This document shows positions 55,331 through 58,892 of a stretch of 58,892 nucleotides of DNA, one piece after another; positions within the stretch are counted from its first letter, which is position 1, and the number at the start of each line of letters is the position of its first letter. The position numbers and the translations under genes were made by a program. The stretch comes from Pseudomonas entomophila (GTDB lineage: Bacteria > Pseudomonadota > Gammaproteobacteria > Pseudomonadales > Pseudomonadaceae), in the NCBI RefSeq assembly GCF_029478665.1, contig NZ_JARPQB010000030.1:1-58892 (forward strand), given 5' to 3'. The notes beneath the pieces were generated by a model. That model was not told the DNA's origin and did no database searches. It worked only from the letters and a program-made list of their open reading frames with translations.

Positions 55331-56545
55331 TCAACCGCGCGCTTCGCGATCACGCACGCCGAGCAGATACAGCACGCCGTCCAGGCCCAGGGTGGAAATC
55401 GCCTGCTTGGCCGACTGGCGTACCAGCGGCTTGGCGCGGAAGGCCACGCCCAAGCCGGCCTGGGAGAGCATCGGCAGGTCATTGGCGCCATCCCCGACGG
55501 CGATGGTCTGCTCGAGCTGCAAGCCCTCCTCACTGGCCAGCTGCTGCAGCAGGTCGGCCTTGCGCTGGGCGTCGACGATCGGCTCGACCGCCACGCCGGT
55601 CACCTTGCCGTCGACCACTTCAAGCTCGTTGGCGAACACATAGTCGATGCCCAGGCGCGCCTGCACCTGCTTGGCGAAGTAGGTGAAACCGCCCGAGAGG
55701 ATCGCGGTCTTGTAGCCCAGGCGCTTGAGCTCGGCGAACAGGTGCTCGGCACCTTCGGTCAGGCGCAGGGAAGCACCGATCTGGTCGAGCACGCCCACGT
55801 CCAGGCCCTTGAGCAGCGCCATGCGCTCCTTGAAGCTGGCACGGAAATCCAGCTCGCCACGCATGGCGCGCTCGGTGATCGCCGCCACCTGCTCACCGAC
55901 GCCCGCGGCCTTGGCCAGCTCGTCGATCACTTCGGCCTCGATCAGCGTGGAGTCCATGTCGAACACCGCCAGGCGACGATTGCGGCGGAACAGGTCATCG
56001 CGCTGGAAGGCGATGTCGATGTTCAGTTCCTCGGACAGGGCGAAGAAATCGGCGCGCAGGGCCTGGGCATCACTGGCCTCGCCCCGCACGGAAATCTCCA
56101 GCGCGGACTTGCCCTTCTCGGTCGGGGCATCCAGCGCCACGCGGGCGGACAGGCGCTCGATGCGCTCGATGGTCAGGCCATACTGGCTGATGATCGCGCT
56201 GACCCGCTGCAACTGCTGCGGAGTGACCCGGCGGCTGAGCAGGGTGACGATATGGCGCGCCTCGCCCTGGCTGTCGGCCCAGTGCTGGTAGTCGGCCTCG
56301 GAGATCGGTGTGTAGCGGGCCTGCAGGTTCAGCTCATGAGCCTTGGACTGCACGCTCTGCAGCAGCGCGGTGGCCACTTCGTTGTCGGGGATGTCGACCA
56401 GGATGCCGAACGACAGGGTGCCGTGCATCACCGCCAGGCCGATGTCGAGGATGTTCACACCGCCCTGGAGCAGGACGCCGGTGATGGCCGCGGTAAGACC
56501 CGGACGGTCTTCACCAGTAATGTTGATCAGGACGATTTCGCGCAA
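55331..56545 (-). CDS. serB: Phosphoserine phosphatase
   Basis: 404 residues: an N-terminal ACT-like regulatory half (REIVLINITGEDRPGLTAAITG...) and a HAD phosphatase with DMDSTLIEAE (nucleophile Asp), SGGFT and GDGANDLPML. Last step of serine synthesis. The TTG at 56545 with GGAG 7 bases upstream is preferred; an ATG at 56578 would add 11 residues (MRIFHRSRSPV) but has no ribosome-binding site. Confidence 0.95.
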   Translation of the reverse strand: MREIVLINITGEDRPGLTAAITGVLLQGGVNILDIGLAVMHGTLSFGILVDIPDNEVATALLQSVQSKAHELNLQARYTPISEADYQHWADSQGEARHIVTLLSRRVTPQQLQRVSAIISQYGLTIERIERLSARVALDAPTEKGKSALEISVRGEASDAQALRADFFALSEELNIDIAFQRDDLFRRNRRLAVFDMDSTLIEAEVIDELAKAAGVGEQVAAITERAMRGELDFRASFKERMALLKGLDVGVLDQIGASLRLTEGAEHLFAELKRLGYKTAILSGGFTYFAKQVQARLGIDYVFANELEVVDGKVTGVAVEPIVDAQRKADLLQQLASEEGLQLEQTIAVGDGANDLPMLSQAGLGVAFRAKPLVRQSAKQAISTLGLDGVLYLLGVRDREARG

Positions 56546-56681
56546 GACCGGGCTCCGACTTCGATGAAAAATGCGCATTCTACCGATTTTCCATGACCAT
56601 CGGGCACCAACGATACTTTGCCGACAAAACGCGTATCGCTATACTGCGCAGCAACTTTCTCGCCATAAAGAGCCGCGCTCT

Positions 56682-58139
56682 GTGAACCGGCCCACGCCCG
56701 TCAAACCCGACAATTTCTTCCTGATGATCTACCGAGCCCTGAGCCAGCGCCGAATTCCCCTGGCCCTGCGCATTGCCAGCCACAACATCTTCCTGGTGGC
56801 CCTGGCCCTGGTGATCTATGCCTGCGTCATGGGCCTGCAGTTCAAGCAGGCCATGCATGAGCAGGCCGACGCCGTGGGGCAGAGCCTGACCACCCAGACC
56901 GCCACATCGGCGACCGAGCTGCTGGTGTCCAACGACATCCTCAGCCTCAACGTGCTGCTGGGTAACCTGGTGAAGAACCCGCTGGTGGCGCACGCGGCCA
57001 TCTACAGCGTCGACAACCGCATCCTCGCCGAGGCCGGCCAGCGCCCGAAAAACAGCTTGCTGGGCGAGGCCGAGGGCCTGTACCAGACCAAGATCACCTT
57101 CCAGGACGTGACCGCCGGCCAGCTGCGCATCAGCCTGGACATGAACCAGTTCCAGCAGCCCATGCTGATCAGCCTGCAAAGCATGGGCATCCTCGCCGCC
57201 ATCCTGCTGGCGCTGGCGCTCACCCTGAGCCTGCGCCTGGGCCGATTCATTTCCACCCCGCTGTTGCAACTGCGCGTGTGGTTGCGTGACCCGCACCCCT
57301 ACACGCCGGGTACCGACCGCCACGACGAGATCGGCGACCTGGCCCGCCAGCTGCACGCCCGCCTCGCCCCGCCGCCGCCTCCAGAGCCGGAGATGGAAGA
57401 CGAGGAAGACGACTTCGACGACGTGCCCGCCCCCAAGCCTGCCCCACGCGCGAAAGCTGTGGCACACGTGCCCGACCATGACCATGACCATGACGATGAC
57501 GCCTTCGCCGGCCTGATGGATGAAGAAAGCGCCCCGGCCAAGCCCGTCGCCATCGAGTCCGACGAACCGCAATACAGCGCCGTGCTGGCCGTGCAACTGG
57601 GCTCCCAGGAGCAACTGCGCCGCCTGCCCCGCACGCGCCTGACCGAGCTGCTGGAGCGTTACCGCGACTGCCTGGACCAGGCCGCCTCGCTGTACGAAGG
57701 GGAAGTCCACACCTTGAACGACGGCAGCACCTTGCTGCTGTTCCACAGCCGCGACAGCGGCGAGGACTACCTGACCAATGCCATCTGCTGCGGCGAACTG
57801 TTGCGTGCCCTGGGCCATGCCCTGCAGATCGAGGTGGCCGACAGTGGCATCACCTTGCAACTGCAGCTGGGCCTGGTGCTGGCCGACGACCTGCAAGGCA
57901 TGGATCAGGTCGACCTGCTGATGACCGAGCAGGCCCAGGATGCCCTGGCCCTGTCGCAGCACAGCCGTAACCTGCTGCTGGTCGAGCGCCGGATCAGCGA
58001 TGACACATTGATCCGCCAGCGCGCGCGTATCCGCCCGATCGCCAGCCCCGAGGGCGCCTGCTGCGTGGAGCGGCTGATGGAGCCATACCCATCGATGCTG
58101 GAGCGCCAGCTGGCGAGGATGCACGAACGCCGCGCCTGA
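56682..58139 (+). CDS. YtjB/Smp-family (AhpA/YtjB) membrane protein
   Basis: 485 residues. TM1 at about 33-53 (IFLVALALVIYACVM), a periplasmic sensor-like domain with NDILSLNVLLGNLVKNPLVAHAAIY, TM2 at about 165-190, a HAMP-like stretch (LRLGRFISTPLLQLRVWL...DEIGDLARQL), a Pro/Asp/Glu-rich linker with a His-Asp run (HDHDHDDD), and a C-terminal alpha/beta domain. The family is the serB-associated membrane protein of E. coli, and here too it is divergent from serB. The GTG at 56682 with AAAGAG upstream is the likely start. Function not established. Confidence 0.8.
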   Translation: MNRPTPVKPDNFFLMIYRALSQRRIPLALRIASHNIFLVALALVIYACVMGLQFKQAMHEQADAVGQSLTTQTATSATELLVSNDILSLNVLLGNLVKNPLVAHAAIYSVDNRILAEAGQRPKNSLLGEAEGLYQTKITFQDVTAGQLRISLDMNQFQQPMLISLQSMGILAAILLALALTLSLRLGRFISTPLLQLRVWLRDPHPYTPGTDRHDEIGDLARQLHARLAPPPPPEPEMEDEEDDFDDVPAPKPAPRAKAVAHVPDHDHDHDDDAFAGLMDEESAPAKPVAIESDEPQYSAVLAVQLGSQEQLRRLPRTRLTELLERYRDCLDQAASLYEGEVHTLNDGSTLLLFHSRDSGEDYLTNAICCGELLRALGHALQIEVADSGITLQLQLGLVLADDLQGMDQVDLLMTEQAQDALALSQHSRNLLLVERRISDDTLIRQRARIRPIASPEGACCVERLMEPYPSMLERQLARMHERRA

Positions 58140-58155
58140 CGCCTTGTCGTGACCT

Positions 58156-58237
58156 GTAGGAGCGGCTTCAGCCGCGATCACCGGCACAGCCGGTGTATAC
58201 ACCGCATCGCCTGCTTCGCGGCTGAAGCCGCTCCTAC
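58156..58237. repeat. REP pair (locus 17), GCGGCTTCAGCCGC type
   Basis: GTAGGAGCGGCTTCAGCCGCG, a CACCGGCACAGCCGGTG hairpin and the inverted GCGGCTGAAGCCGCTCCTAC, between the convergent ytjB-like and PqiC-like genes. Confidence 0.92.
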
Positions 58238-58258
58238 AGGGCATGTGCAACGCTCACA

Positions 58259-58286
58259 AAAAAGCCCGCATCGCTGCGGGCTTTTT
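58259..58286. terminator. Terminator between ytjB-like and PqiC-like genes
   Basis: AAAAAGCCCGCA / TGCGGGCTTTTT stem with TCGC loop; works on both strands and ends the convergent transcripts. Confidence 0.92.
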
Positions 58287-58299
58287 CATGTCTGCTGCA

Positions 58300-58892
58300 T
58301 CAGAACCGGAATACTTCCATATCGGTACGAATCGGCGAAGCCATTGGAATTTTCGGCTTCTCCGGCTCCTTCTTCACCTGTACCGGCGCCGCCTGCTTAC
58401 GCGGTGCCTCCTCGGCGATTGCCGGCTGGTTGGCCAATGGCTTGACCGCGCTGCTGAGCTGTTCGGCCAGCTTCTGCAACAGTTGCCCCTGGGCCTGCAC
58501 CTGGGCCGACTCGCTGCCCGCATGGGGCTGCTCGAGGTGCACGATGCGGTTGTCACGCACCTGGCCACGACGGTCCAGCAAGCGCCACTGGGCGTCGAGA
58601 ATGGCCGGCTGGTTCTTGCCTGAATCCAGACGGGTGATCGACAACAGCACCTGCACATCCGGCGTGAACCCGGTACTCGCCGGGGCCAGCACCACACGCT
58701 GGCTGTCCAGGCGCCAGGCCAGCTGGCGAACCAGCAGTTGATCGATGTCCGACGAAAGGCTGCCCGCCCAACGACCGTCGGTCGCCGCGGTCAGGCTGCC
58801 ATCGGCCTGGCGTTGCAGGAAAGTCTCGCGTTGCAGGTAGTCGGCCACCGAAACAGGGCCAAGCACCACCGCCATGCCCGCCGCCTGGGAGG
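58300..58892 (-). CDS. PqiC/YmbA-family lipoprotein, 5' end outside the window
   Basis: The reading frame is open to the window edge, so the N-terminus (signal peptide and lipobox) is missing; about 196 residues are visible. The segment LGPVSVADYLQRETFLQR matches the start of the ABC-transport auxiliary lipoprotein domain (PqiC, DUF330), and WAGSLSSDIDQLLVRQLAWRL follows. The Lys/Pro/Glu-rich tail (about the last 50 residues) is extra. It probably belongs to a pqiAB- or MCE-type lipid transport operon lying beyond the edge. Confidence 0.8.
   Translation of the reverse strand, partial: SQAAGMAVVLGPVSVADYLQRETFLQRQADGSLTAATDGRWAGSLSSDIDQLLVRQLAWRLDSQRVVLAPASTGFTPDVQVLLSITRLDSGKNQPAILDAQWRLLDRRGQVRDNRIVHLEQPHAGSESAQVQAQGQLLQKLAEQLSSAVKPLANQPAIAEEAPRKQAAPVQVKKEPEKPKIPMASPIRTDMEVFRF

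Overview
The window is high-GC chromosomal DNA from a fluorescent pseudomonad, almost certainly the Pseudomonas putida group. Supporting signs are the gene order (braC-livHMGF, pncB-nadE-azurin, rpsF-rpsR-rplI-dnaB, rnr-rlmB, purA-hisZ-hflC-hflK-hflX-hfq-miaA-mutL-amiB-tsaE-nnrD, queG, orn, rsgA, motAB, rhodanese-psd, serB/ytjB) and 17 GTAG-headed REP palindrome loci in the intergenic gaps. It is mostly conserved core genome. There is no prophage, insertion sequence, integrase, CRISPR array or rRNA operon.

Layout. 1-7.8 kb: a family I-type lipase without a signal peptide, osmE, a ferritin-like protein, an AsmA protein, an exported protein made of 15-residue tandem repeats, a FabR/DesT-like TetR regulator, an AGE-family sugar isomerase and an SDR. 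7.8-8.4 kb: a gene-free gap holding a cluster of DnaA-box-like sites. 8.4-13.5 kb: branched-chain amino-acid ABC transporter (livF, livG, livM, livH, braC), with a near-perfect sigma-54 promoter and an NtrC-like site upstream of braC. 14-20 kb: pncB and nadE (NAD salvage), azurin behind an ANR box, a 30-codon small ORF followed by a LOG-family hydrolase, and a large YgiQ radical-SAM protein. 20-27.4 kb: dnaB, rplI, a DUF2232 membrane protein, rpsR, rpsF, rlmB and rnr. 27.5-28 kb: two identical tRNA-Leu(CAG) genes with promoter and terminator. 28-33 kb: ferric iron FbpA/FbpB without an ATPase gene, and a chemoreceptor. 33-45.4 kb: the purA-to-nnrD block on the minus strand. 45.4-58.9 kb: queG, a UPF0126 membrane protein, orn, rsgA, a coupled 19-codon ORF plus TIR-like gene, motA/motB, an HDOD protein, rhodanese, psd, serB, its divergent partner ytjB, and the 3' part of a PqiC-like lipoprotein gene.

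Functional links. The bra/liv genes look wired for nitrogen control (sigma-54/NtrC) and possibly for Crc/Hfq translational control. hfq itself lies about 26 kb away in the same window. The purA-mutL superoperon joins purine and histidine synthesis, FtsH modulation (HflKC), ribosome rescue (HflX), RNA chaperoning, tRNA modification (MiaA, TsaE; QueG nearby), mismatch repair and cell-wall cleavage. orn, rnr and rsgA add RNA turnover and ribosome maturation.

The least explained items are the TIR-like protein (49223-49702), whose expected catalytic Glu position reads Leu and which is translationally coupled to a tiny CxxC peptide; the exported 15-residue-repeat protein; the DnaA-box cluster; and the small ORF with a TTGTATACAA operator in front of the LOG gene.
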